This document shows, piece by piece, positions 33,507 through 44,616 of a stretch of 64,000 bases of DNA. The notes beneath the pieces are model-generated. The model ran no database searches and had not been told where the DNA came from. It saw only the letters and a list, made by a program, of their open reading frames with translations. The stretch covers positions 1-64,000 of the forward strand of contig JALLLT010000080.1 of assembly GCA_025266875.1 (NCBI GenBank), in the 5' to 3' direction. Within the stretch, counting starts at the first letter, position 1. Each line of letters starts with the position of its first letter. Source of the DNA: Fennellomyces sp. T-0311. Taxonomy: Eukaryota > Mucoromycota > Mucoromycetes > Mucorales > Lichtheimiaceae. Both the position numbers and the translations under genes were made by a program.

Positions 33507-35937
33507 GATCTGCTTGTGGTTGTGAAAGAAAAAAAGGCCGGAGACTCTTGACCCGCGCAGAGCCGCTGAATGTCCGCGACAATTTTTAAAAAAGCTATGA
33601 CTACATGGATTTTGTCATACATAGTGGTTGCTACTACAGCAATAAGTTAGTTGTGATAAAGAATTCTTGTCAACTTGTCGCCTATGCTACCTTCGTACAT
33701 GGCCACACATCATACAACTACGTGCCTAGCCTTCTATGACACTACTTTTTGTCATTGAAAGTGTGACAGATATTTCTAGTAGAAGCTGTGAATTCTGTTA
33801 TAAGAGGCGATAAGTAACCTACGTAGGGATGTAATACCATGCTTTTGATTCTGCCATTAATGAGTTGATTGTTGTTGACGCTTGGTGTAGACAAACCACC
33901 CACCTCCGCCTCTACGGTACTTGCCTCATTCGCACTTTCGCTGAGTATAACTGCTTTGTTTGATGGGTACCTTGCTACTGAGTCATTGGCCAAGTGAAAC
34001 AACATACTTTATTGATTGAAGATGACTGTGGGACTCACATCCAATGTCAAAGGTGGTATCTTGCAAAGGGCCGAGACCCTGCCTTGTTGGTATTTGGCAT
34101 CTGTGTCTAAACCAGTACAGCACGTCTCCCCGATAGTCATGATTCATATTCTCATATTCTGTGAGTATAGTGCTTTTCAGCTAAAAATTCCTTTTGATAA
34201 GTATTTTGCGCACCGAGAACCCAACTTCAATAAACTATTACATAGGAATAGAAGAAGCGGTAGTAGTTAAAGCGGACTTGGCGGATACAGCATTATGAGG
34301 CGCATGTTATCATGAGTGATAAGACGAGCAATACATACAGTGTGTTTATTTACGAACAAATGTCCGCTGAATCAAATGCTAGTTTAAACAGCTGACAAGA
34401 CTCAAATGCCATCCTGTATCGTCGGTATCCTGCTGCCAGTTATCAATAGCTTGCTTATCATGCAGCTGTTGTCGCTATGCGATGGGTGGAGCTGTGTTCT
34501 GAATGAATGTAAGTAGTCGCATCAGCGTTTATTTATGGCGCTGTGTCCTTTTTGTTGTGATATATCATCGGATGCTTCCGTTTTGCTTGAAAATCTTCTA
34601 GCAATGAACCAGATTACTAATGAATCACGGGATTCACTTTACCCATAGTCAGGTATAAATATGCAGCTTGGCAAAAGTACCTTTGTACCTTGGACTTTTT
34701 CGTAACGATGAGCTATACGTATTTTATGTTGATCTTAGAGTATATCAATCTTCTATGTAACGTTTATAGTAATGAAAATGTCCACAATGACTTTCTAGGT
34801 TCCTTGGAACACAAAGTAAGTCGCGGTTGGGTAATAATACACAATGTTGCACTGCTGACGACAGCTGTATTTTTCACCAAGTGTCTTTCCTTCGCTGTTG
34901 CTGTCCTGGTAGTAGGGCAACGTATCATCCTAAAAAGTGCCGTGTCTTGCCACGACACAGATGGCAAAATCGCTGGCGACTATGGTTGGTGTGGCCTTCG
35001 TCTAGAAGTATCAAACTGTCTTACGTGATAGGTGACTTTAAAGAAGCTTTGGAGAGTATGATACTTACTAAAGAACATTTTTCCGCTGTATGCAATCTAC
35101 TATCCAATATCTGATCGTCTGTTAGATTTGCTTACGGTAAGTTGGTATAAAGTATACTTCTTGATTTTCTGTTACTGAAATCAGATCTTTCTAGCGCTTA
35201 AATGGATGGGATTGATTGGATATGTAGTAGTGTTGTTTCGGCGGAGAATTATTCATAAATGAAGATAGTTCATCTCAAAAAGCAAGTGACTTGGTTCGAG
35301 TGCGATGCTTTATGGACATAATATATTTTGGGATAGGTAATTAACCTTTTGGTATGCGCCTCGTACAGCATAGAAGTCGACACGTAATGTTGTCTATTTG
35401 TTCAATATGTAAACATTGCCACGTAGTCTAGTTTTCGGACTATACTGTAATGCCTACCCTTTCTCGCGCACGATGGCTAATCTTTTTCTGTATGGGTTCT
35501 GCGATGGAGCAAATGGTAAAGTAACTCGATATATATTCCATGTTTTGTATAAAGTATGCTTATAACTTTATTATCTCAGTATTGCACGCCGCTGTCAATC
35601 TCCAGATAGATTCAGGTCGAACTACCAAATCGGAGTGTGAGCATAATCACGGCCAATTGGTCCGTGCGTCGAACCTCGGTCGTCAATATCGAATTTATCA
35701 GCGCCTTGCGAACTGGTTGTACTAAATGTTCACAGCACTGCATATGCCAGCGTATTTGTAATAGGTAGTGACAAGAATAATTATTAAAAATAAGAGTACA
35801 TAAACACATAGCAGTAAGATTTCACATTGTTTAATAGTAGACTTATTTGCATGAGCATATGCCAAGTAGCGATTCTATAGCCACCTTCGAGAACAACGTG
35901 TCTGTTTACAATAAATACAGATGCTGTTTAATCGACA
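33507..35937. other. 2.4-kb AT-rich intergenic region, nothing recognised
   Basis: Between the PP4 start and the aspartyl aminopeptidase stop. Open frames of 60-112 codons (33742-34005 minus, 34690-35028 plus) show no domain and no spliced extension that I could join. No repeats were recognised. Confidence 0.5.
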
Positions 35938-38143
35938 ACGATTCGTGCCTCCAATTCAGAAAACTCTTCAAAGAAGACCTAGATGACACTACCATAAGTA
36001 ACACGTAGTATACGATTACAAGGGAACGTACCTGCAACAGATCAATTCCGTGCTTGACATCATCAGTACCACCTACTTCACGGATGGAATGCATACTCAA
36101 TTGAGGGTTGCCCACATCTAAAACATACTACGTGAGAACCTTTATGAACACACGGGAGTGTATAATAAACTTACCAACGGTACGGAGACCCAACTTTGCG
36201 CTGAGCATAGGACCAATGGTAGATCCGCATGGACTATCGTTACGAACAACAAATTCCTAGAAATACCGTATATGAGCGGTTGGATACGCTAGATGGAAGA
36301 CACCAAGCAACTCACCTGGATTGGAATCACATGCTTCTTTGCCAACTCTTTCAGCACCAAGCTAGTAACTGCTGTAGTGGCATATCTCTGCGAGTTCAGT
36401 CTCCCAGAAATTAGCACCGACAAAGTCCGCTGTCTGTACAATTGCGACCTACCTGATTGGCATTGACCTTGATGACGGTACCCTTGTGCATTTGAGGGCG
36501 GTGGTTTTCCTCGTGCTTGTCCGAATAGTTAGGATGGACAGCGTGCGCCATGTCTGCACTAATGAGAATACTCTTGTGCATTGACTCTGCGAAAGCCGTT
36601 GGACTGCCGACTTCGCCGGATGCCAGTTTGGTAACGGCCAAACGATGAAGGGTACCAGGCAAAAGGTTGGAATCGGCACCGTGGGCGGTGGTGCTGCCGA
36701 TTTCTTCATTGTCGAAGCAGACACCGACACGAATGTTAGTGTCATTTTCGATATTTTTGGCCTGGGTCAAGGCACGGATGGTGCAGTAGGTCATTTCCTG
36801 GTTGTCGAGGCGGGGCGAAAAGATGAATTCGTTGCATACACCGCCGATTGTCGAGGCCTGGATAATGATATTGCTCAGCTATCGTTGATCAACCTTGAAA
36901 TCTCCCAAAGTCATTACCTGAGTATCATAAAGTGCCAGCTCGAAGTCGCGGATCTGGCTCGCTTTGGCAAACGTTTGTCAGGGAAAATATATTACAGTGA
37001 CGCTTCGATTCGCTTTACTCACGTTTGACACCCATCTCTTCAGCAAGGACGCGAACCAACAGCGAATGGTGGCCGTCCTCAGCTTCAATGTGCTCACCGC
37101 CTTCTATCTTGTTCAGCTCACTGAGGAACGAATCAGTGAGTAAGCATACACGATCATTACCCTTCGTGCTAGACATACGCTTTGGTTGCTGTAGCCAAGA
37201 TTGGCGCTAATTGAGTTTCCTTGTTGAACGTGAACTATATGGATCCAAGATCAGCAGCCAAACATTCGTGCCGTAGCTGTGTGACTTACAGTGTCGTTGG
37301 CGGTGCGATCCAGATGGATAGCGAGCGTTGGAATACGCAACAGAGGTCTGCGATGGACCATAATGGTTAGATACGGTAATCCTGAGCATTCATTTCCCGC
37401 ATACGAGCATTACCGATCGACTTTGACCAACGTATGACGGTACATTCCGTGAGCGTCTTCGACCATGACGCGTCCTGCAACACTCAGATCACGATCGAAC
37501 CACGTGTGCCTGACCACTGCAATTAAGCCCAACTCGTATCCAACTACTTTACAACGGCTTACCAAATACCGCCTCCGTAAAGTTGAACACCAACCTCGAG
37601 GTAACCGCTCTTCTCCTTCTTGGAGACGGGCTTCACCTACGAGGATTTTTTTATCGCCGCATGAATACAGAAAGCTCAACATGAGGTTATCGATAAGTAC
37701 CTTGAGACACGGCGAATCGGTGTGGGCTCCCACGATCGAAAAACCGTTGCCGGGAGTGAACTTGCCACCCACAACGAACGCGACAATCGATGATCCATTT
37801 CGCGTAAAGTAATACTTTCCGGTGCGTTCAATCGCGCCATTCCAGTTATCTTTTTCCTTGATTTCTTTGAAGCCAGCCTAGCCGTTGCAAAGTCAATTGA
37901 GTCCTTCTAATTCTCAAGGACTCCATACCTGCTTGAGCAACAATGCGGCTTCGTGAGTGCAGTGGAAAGGGGAAGGCGACTTGTTGACGAAATCGATAAA
38001 ATCGAGCGCTGCATGTACTGTTATTATAGATATTCAAGACGATTACCTTTCTATACAAGTACCTTCTTGAGGAATGGCAGGGTTGAACTGTAACCATTTG
38101 GTTGTTAGCGGTTGGTAATGGCTCGATGGAGAGGACTCACCAT
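35938..38143 (-). CDS. DNPEP: Aspartyl aminopeptidase (M18 family)
   Basis: Cytosolic dodecameric di-zinc peptidase removing N-terminal Asp/Glu; it corresponds to human DNPEP and yeast Ape4. The coding frame starts with an ATG alone in its exon (38141-38143, GTGAGT donor directly after it), then 38063-38087, 37929-38008, 37701-37877, 37563-37636 and further exons. Landmarks: ALDFIDFVNKSPSPFHCTHE; the first metal ligand in [42 protein letters not shown] (catalytic and metal acids); SADMAHAVHPNYSDKHEENH; and final MHSIREVGG with the last metal-binding His. The end is FFEEFSELEARIVVD. All catalytic residues are in place. Confidence 0.93.
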
Positions 38144-38799
38144 TGCAGTGGAACTATGCGGGAAAGAGTTACTCCAGAATTGCGCGCTCTGTGAAACGCG
38201 ACATGAACAAACCCTGCACAACGGCGTGCTGGCACCAGTTGCCCTCGGTGATCAAACCTATCGGATGCCTTATTCTCTTGCAGAAGAAAACAGCAGGACC
38301 GAAATCAGTGTATGCATCGCACTACTACATTGGTTCGTGAAAGAAGTCTCCATAACCGCCGATATTGATGACTTAAGAATTCGGGACCTCTTTACACCAA
38401 TCGACGTATTTTTCGTACTGTGCACTTATGGCGGTGTGGAATACAAGCACCGTCCTCAAATTGAATTACATTGCTCGTAACAGTCCTCACATATCGAAAC
38501 ATGTACATAGCAGTGCTGTCTCACTGGATATGCGATGGTAAAGATCCCTGTCTTATCATATTGACATCCACATGTGCTGCTTGTACCTATGGGCAATACG
38601 ATATTGGCTATGGTGTAACCATGGAAAAGTTTTAAGGTGCCACCAGCGAGACCTGGAGATGGCATGTTTTACGACAAGGAAAAATGGCTTGAACGACCAA
38701 AAGAATAGCTGAGAGTGTAACTGATCATCGAGAAGGGCCATCCATGATAACAAGCAATCAGCGCGTGACAAGAATCGTGATAACGTCCTAAACATAGCT
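38144..38799. other. Intergenic, no gene recognised
   Basis: The region upstream of the aminopeptidase start. A 122-codon plus-strand frame (38112-38480) has no family resemblance and overlaps the aminopeptidase first exon on the other strand, so it is not called. Confidence 0.5.
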
Positions 38800-39109
38800 T
38801 TGATGCTTTCATTGACTGAAGATTGCGGCGAATGCGTTATCCCACCGGTAAGTGTTCAGCAGCGCTTTCCCACGTCTGTCGAGAACGAGGGTGATGGATT
38901 TGAAACGCGCCTTGAGCCAGCCTACCTCTTACCGGTTCTAGAGAAGGAGAAGCCCACTGCGGATGCCAAAGAGTTGCATAGGACCGTTGGATTTATCTGC
39001 CTTGTAGTATATCACTGGAATGAAGCTCCTACATAGAGGATCACATACAGTACTCGATGAAGTATTCTCGGATTTCCGTAATGTACCAAAGTATTTTGCC
39101 ATCGAATAG
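38800..39109 (+). pseudogene. Relic of a HET-domain gene 3' end
   Basis: Reads LSLTEDCGECVIPP..., YLLPVLEKEKP..., LHRTVGFICLVVYHW, then, after a stop and frame change near 39036, VLDEVFSDFRNVPKYFAIE and TAG. This is colinear with the last roughly 100 residues of the intact HET gene at 58-59.7 kb (LSLTEDCDECVVLS, FLPVLKKSGD, YRAVGIILLKRY, FLNDTFNCICDEPQLFVIE). No HET domain proper is found upstream, so only a 3' fragment survives. Confidence 0.72.
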
Positions 39110-39296
39110 AGGCTGCTTGTTAATTACGATGTATTTTGCCGGCAATAACCACTCATACGACAAAGTAACTGGGTTTTTATGCCAGTAATTAACTACTACC
39201 TTGCACGTATTCAATAAATACATTGAAAATATTCATTGCTATGTCGTGGCACTTTTACAATACATGTAAGAAATAACTTTTTACTAGCGTGATGTC

Positions 39297-42200
39297 TCAT
39301 GGGTCTTCTTCAGGAAATAGTCTTTCCCATTCTTCTTGTGGCACTAAGGCGCCAAACAGTTCTCGCATGTTATCGCCAAGCTAAAAAAAAAAAGTAAACA
39401 TTCAGGTGCGCTATCCAGACAAGTTTACCGCACTTTACCTTATCCAATTCGCGAATAACATCCTCCATCATTGTCACATATGCATAGTAAAATGTATACA
39501 CGTTATCCCTTTCCACCACCTGTTGGGACTTTACCACTGGAATTTCGCGCAATCGAGCCAGCAACCGTTTCCACGCAGCGCGTGCTGGCGGCAAGTGAGG
39601 TGGCAGTGGTGTCTTGAGCCGCAATGCCGAAGCCAGTAAATAAAAGTAGAGCAAGATATTCCCGGCCATTTCCTTGCGTTCCTGATTCACGGGCAAGATA
39701 AAGTCTTGATGTACCTGTTCGATCCACGCATCCTTGAAAATAACCGTTCGCATGGCCAAAAATTTGTCTGCAATATTGCGACAGGAGCGAAGCATGAGAC
39801 GATACGATTCAGCAGGGAACGGGCCCTTGAGTCGAAACTCATTGGGTGCTTGCGCCAACATCACGCTGAGCTCGGAAAGCGTACGTTGGATTTCCAACTC
39901 CAGAGACATAAAGCTCTGGGTAGCCATGTGGCGTTCTTTACGGATGGCTAGCGCTTGGTGATCTCCGCTGTCAGGTTCGGCATAGGTCGCAAGAAGCTTG
40001 CGATATACCCATGCCAGGTGGATCAATAAGTCCGATATACCCTTGCGCAGCTCCACACGCGCTTCAAACGGCCACACGTAGGATGTAGCGAATAAGCCCA
40101 CCACAACACCCACCAAAATCGCCAAGAACCGCTGCAGCGCCAACCATTCGACGGCGATTGTGTTTTCTTCGCGATCATTGTACTTGTTCAGCATGACCAG
40201 ATTGTACGCCAGAAGAGTAAATTGACCAAACTTGCCATGTTTGTGGTATAGGATCACCCAAAAGTTGGGGATCGAAAATAGCCAGGTGAGGATGGGCAGT
40301 ACAAAGACGTTGGCAGGGAATAGGCGGTAGAAAATGGCTGCGGCTGACACGCCGAGGGTGGTGGACAGCACACGGTAAAGTGCTACGATATTTGTGCCTC
40401 CCACGGTGGGTGTCATGACAACCATCAACTAGTTACACAAAATCAGTATTCAAATGCTTGCCAGCTGCACATCAATTGTACCGTAATCAGCGCCCACTCC
40501 ATCCGCCATTCGCGGAACCATGGACCAGTCGAATCAAGAAACGCCGGCAATGCCAACAGAACTGCCGCCACTGTCGCCTTTATTGCGTACCGGATCTTTT
40601 GCTGCTTGAGCGTTTCGGCAAGCAGCCAAATGTCGCGCATAAATCTGCGCCACGCAGTCCGTGGAATCGGCGTATGAAGCGTTGCAATTGTATTACGCTC
40701 ATTTGGGAAAATCGTATGGAAAGACGGTGCTACTCGTTTCCGCGTCCATATCAGCCACCACCGCCCATGATCGTCTTCGGGGTGTGGATTCTGGGCAAGC
40801 TTGTCCACGGCATCGACAAGATGGATCAGTTCATGCGCAAACTCGACCATGTTGAATAAGAAGAAATACACCAAAAACGAGTCTTCGCGGGGCACATAGA
40901 CAATGCCATTATTAGGCCCTGCGTGGTGGTGCCGGTAGAGATTGCGCACCGCCTGTCGTTGCGACACTTCAAACAGCGCCAACGCTTTGCTCATGTTGTG
41001 CTCCAGCTTCTTGGTATTTTTGCCCTCAAAATCCGTTTGGAGATGATACAGCGTCCGTTTGCATGTATAGGCCAGTGACTTGAGCGGCTGGCGGATGGTC
41101 TGGATAAAATCGACCAACGACGTACTTTCTTCTTCACGCGCTGTTGGATGCAGCACGATAACTGCGTGGGTACTATTGTGTGGCGTGGACATGCTGCGAT
41201 GAAGATGATGCTGATGGTCGTCGAGCATGGTCTTTTGGCGTCGTATTTCTTCTTGGAACTTGCGTCTGTGATAGCCAGCACGAATGTTCCATACGCCATC
41301 CGAGTCGTTTTGTTCCGGTTTGCGTCGCCTGTTTGATGTGTGCAACCCGGCTGACATGGCTTGCTTGGCTCCTTCAGCACCACCAATCCGTTCAAACTGG
41401 ATACCGCAGCTACTTCGCAGCCCGCCCACATACTGCGCCAATCGATGCATCGAGAAGATGATATCGTCGTATTGTTTGGCTCGCTCCATGGAATCTTTAC
41501 GGAAACCCATCTCCAACTTGGCTTCCATTAATGACTTTTGCAGCGACGTGAAACTGGATCGATGCGATTCGATGGCTTGCTGCAGTTCGCTATTAGCTTC
41601 AAATTGAGGCAGGTCGTCGTCCAACAGGAAGGTCTTTGTCAGCAATTTTAAAAGTACACGGTATGACACAAGAGTCGCCTCAATATCTTTTCTATGTACA
41701 AGTGAGTATGTGTAGATATCGATTTGAGGCTACATACTTGAGTTTGGTGACCGCCGACTCGGGCCAAAAGAAGATGCAGCATAAGACCGTGATTACAGTG
41801 CCTGTGGCTACGGCGGATGTGATTTCGCTGATACGAGAGATATCAAAATTGCCGCGGTTGGCAGAACCCTCACGCACGACAATGATAGAGATGATGATAA
41901 AGCACAGGCTTGATGCTACACAATTGTAAGTTGAACCGTTGCCATAGCAATATAAAAAGTTTACCTGTTGCTACCGGGGGCTTATTCCAATATGCTTTCA
42001 AAAACGAGACGGTCCACGTCGCCCCGGCCAACCAAAACAGCAGGGAAATGCTGTGTGCCGTCCCATACAGATTGCGATCGACAAAAAAGTCCGTGGTGAT
42101 CATCGAGCCAAGGCAGACGGTCAAGGCAAAGAGCGTGTATCCCCATCCAAACGCGGCCGCCTCGACCATGCCACCGAGCGTTTTTGCTGGATTGAAGAAC

Positions 42201-42783
42201 ACGGTGGCTGTGGCAACAAGATGGCTTGATCGTCGGTTGTGACCAATCAACTCATTGAGAATAGGTACAAAGGTGAAGAGCGATGCGAAAAAGTAAGCGA
42301 AGCTGCATTTGAGGACGCGTTTTTGACGTGCATCGAACTGAGGCCAGGCCAGCGGATAGCCTTTCGGACGGTCGTCGATATCATCCTCATCCGAGCTGCT
42401 GTCATCGTTTTCTTCGCCACTGGAGCTGCTGGTTGTGCTGCCCACGGAGGAGTGGTGTGACATGTACATGGTCGGGAGGGCATTGGCTAATAAGGGAGTG
42501 GTCTCATCGACTGTCCTGCACTTTCTGCATAAATAAGAGCGTAGGCCAGCATAAAGGAGCATTCTTACGTTTCTGGATCGGCTATGCTGGTCAGTGACAC
42601 CTTGCGCCGCTCAAGTGTGCCGTCGTCTAGCACCACCTCAATCTCGCCGCTTTCGAATGACGGAGAAATAGTGCGATCGAGTGAACGACCGAGAGATTGG
42701 GGCGGTGGCGAGGCAGAGTCGAGCGATGTAGGTGAGCTTGACAAGACAAAGCGCCTTGGCGCGTTTGGTGGCTCGTCGCTCAT
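39297..42783 (-). CDS. FUSC/ALMT-type multi-pass membrane transporter (Bre4-like)
   Basis: 1,078 residues from exons 42569-42783, 41965-42524, 41738-41915, 40482-41691, 39439-40428 and 39297-39380. Two homologous membrane halves: the first (CSFAYFFASLFTFVPIL, ATATVFFNPAKTLGGM, WGYTLFALTVCLGSM...) precedes a long cytosolic helical region; the second starts ALKATVAAVLL-like IRYAIKATVAAVLLALPAF, then WALITLMVVMTPTVGGTN, ILTWLFSIPNFWVI and FLAILVGVVVGLFATSYVWPF. This is the layout of fungal proteins annotated as putative ER transporter/Brefeldin A-sensitivity protein 4. The cargo is unknown; anion or organic-acid export is plausible from the ALMT/FUSC relationship. The acidic Ser-rich segment between residues about 90 and 130 is probably a regulatory tail. 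Divergent from VMA22 with 173 bp between starts. Confidence 0.87.
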
Positions 42784-42956
42784 GTGGGACTCTAGGAAAA
42801 AAAAAAGCGTGCGCAAAAAGTTCAAAAGCCTCAGGCAATTACGTAACAAACACCTGCATCTTTCATGCGCAGGCAATTATCGCAGAGTCAGCGGAGCATT
42901 GCCGATTTCCTTTCTCTTCTTTTAAACCTCACTCTTTCCCTTTTGTTTCCATCTAA
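42784..42956. promoter_or_regulatory. 173-bp divergent promoter (FUSC transporter / VMA22-like)
   Basis: The start codons at 42783 (minus) and 42957 (plus) point away from each other. It contains an A-run at 42797-42805 and a CTTT-rich stretch near 42908-42950, close to the VMA22-like start. Confidence 0.65.
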
Positions 42957-43824
42957 ATGAAAAATCACAACCACACTAATGGCGACCTCAGAACGATAGA
43001 AACAGTTTGCAAAGAGCTCGACGCCCTGGCCTTGACCTACCTGGTCAAGCTGGAAGAATATACCCAGAACTGGCAGATAACTACCAGTCAACTGCAGCAG
43101 GTTGTCCATGGCCTCTTTTTTTTTGCTTTCAAATCAGCACGTTGGTCTAACCTGGCCCGACAACCATTAGGGATTCCTTCAATTGGCCCACGCCAAATAT
43201 ACCATGGGATCCGGGAAAATCTCGCAATGTTCGTACGATGAACGCATGAAGGCACAAGCACGGGTGTGAGTTCAGTGTGGACCCTTATTGTGGATGATTT
43301 ATTCTGACCCTGTGCAACCCTTAGCACGTTTGATACAGCTACGGGTAAAGTGGTGCCCTTGGATCCCTCGCCCGAAGAGCCAGCGGCCGCCACGGTCAAA
43401 AAGAAGCCATCGCTTCGGTTGCGTCGGCGCAGATCACTCCCAGCAACGGAGTGGGCGCAGGACGAGAACCTCAACGATGCGGCGGACAGGAACGAGTATG
43501 AGATGAATGAAAAGAAGCCTGGGCTAAAAAAGGTACAGCCATTCAAAACAACGGGGCGGCGGGATCCTTTGCATTGGTTTGGGCTGCTGGTGTCACCGTC
43601 GCTAAGAGTATCGCAAGAGCATTTCAAGACAGGTATAATGGGAAAAAAGGGAGGTTAAATGAAAAAAAAAGCTTATTTGTCTCTGTTGTGCAGCAACCAT
43701 GCGGATAATAGATCAAGCGAACTCGATTCGCGAGCTGACTGCTCTTGAGGAGCGGTATCGCAAGCTAGAGCACGAGAAGAAGCGGCTAATGGAGGAGCCA
43801 GTAATAAAGGACGACGATGATTGA
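42957..43824 (+). CDS. VMA22: CCDC115/Vma22-like V-ATPase assembly factor
   Basis: 225 residues from exons 42957-43100, 43171-43265, 43325-43632 and 43694-43824, phase-consistent. Vma22 works in the ER with Vma12 and Vma21 to assemble the V-ATPase Vo sector. Landmarks: an N-terminal helix LDALALTYLVKLEEYTQNW; GFLQLAHAKYTMG after the first intron, a family signature; a basic disordered middle; and DPLHWFGLLVSPSLRVSQEHF, the other conserved block, followed by a C-terminal coiled coil (ELTALEERYRKLEHEKKRL). Length fits the family. Confidence 0.87.
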
Positions 43825-43967
43825 ATCCAGGGAACGACGCGGCGATTCTTTATTACTTATATGCATTGCGTAGTGGTACAGCGAACAGAAAGGGGGGGGT
43901 GAGGGCCAGATGAGGGTGAACAAGGCAAAGGGGGTTTGGGGGATGACAAGCATAATGATGGGATGAC

Positions 43968-44431
43968 TTATTTGGTGGCCAAAGCACCGTTGTCCAGCAC
44001 TTGTTGCTCCCCGCGGCGGTGCATGTGCTCAAAGACGTCCGAGTCGACGAGCTATTGGGAAGGAGTCAGAGGGTGTGGTGCGGCGTATGTACTACTCACC
44101 TGTAGCTTGGTGTCCTTGCTGGCGTCGGCCACGGTCTGCTCACGGAGATCACTAGCAAGCGGGGACAAAAAAAGAAAGTGTTATGGGCAATTGCTCCACC
44201 TGTTGTCGCGTGACATTTACTCTTTCACATCTGCGAGCTCTTCACCCAAGTAGCCCCAGTTGGCGAATCCAGCGCCGGACTTTTTGAGTGGGCTACGGAT
44301 GTCGGTCAAGCCGTTTCTACACACAAAGTCAGCGTCACGGAACGGTAATACTTTTGACAACCAGCCACGCACCGTGCAATGTGCTTTTCATGCCGGGCGG
44401 TGGCGTTGGGGTCCTTCTTGCTTCGGGTCAT
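43968..44431 (-). CDS. Stf2/Tma10-like small protein (HABP4/SERBP1-type motif)
   Basis: 96 residues in four exons (44373-44431, 44221-44316, 44100-44151, 43968-44051). The basic N-terminus MTRSKKDPNATARHEKH is followed by the core KKSGAGFANWGYLGEELADV, which resembles the K-x-G-x-G-x2-NWG-x3-E signature of yeast Stf2/Tma10 and the HABP4_PAI-RBP1 family; then a polar tail. Yeast relatives are ribosome-associated and improve desiccation tolerance. Function here is inferred from a short motif only. Confidence 0.65.
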
Positions 44432-44616
44432 GGCTGCTGTTTATTTAGGGTTTCTGTGGAAAAAAGACAAGAGAAAGAAAACGGGACTGAAAATGCACAG
44501 GTGAGAAAATCAATTTAAATGGCCCCGTTGCAGCTCCATCATGTGCCCCACGCACACACAGCAGCCTTTGGACACTGGATATATATTAATGGCCATGCTA
44601 TACCGCGGGTATGCAA

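Noticed and set aside
33742..34005. An 87-codon minus-strand open frame
   Set aside because: No family resemblance, and no exon could be joined to it in frame.
38112..38480. A 122-codon plus-strand open frame
   Set aside because: Overlaps the first exon of the aminopeptidase on the other strand and has no domain; it also does not align with the HET gene.
40458..40859. Plus-strand open frames across the FUSC transporter (40458-42597)
   Set aside because: All are antisense shadows of the large membrane-protein exons.
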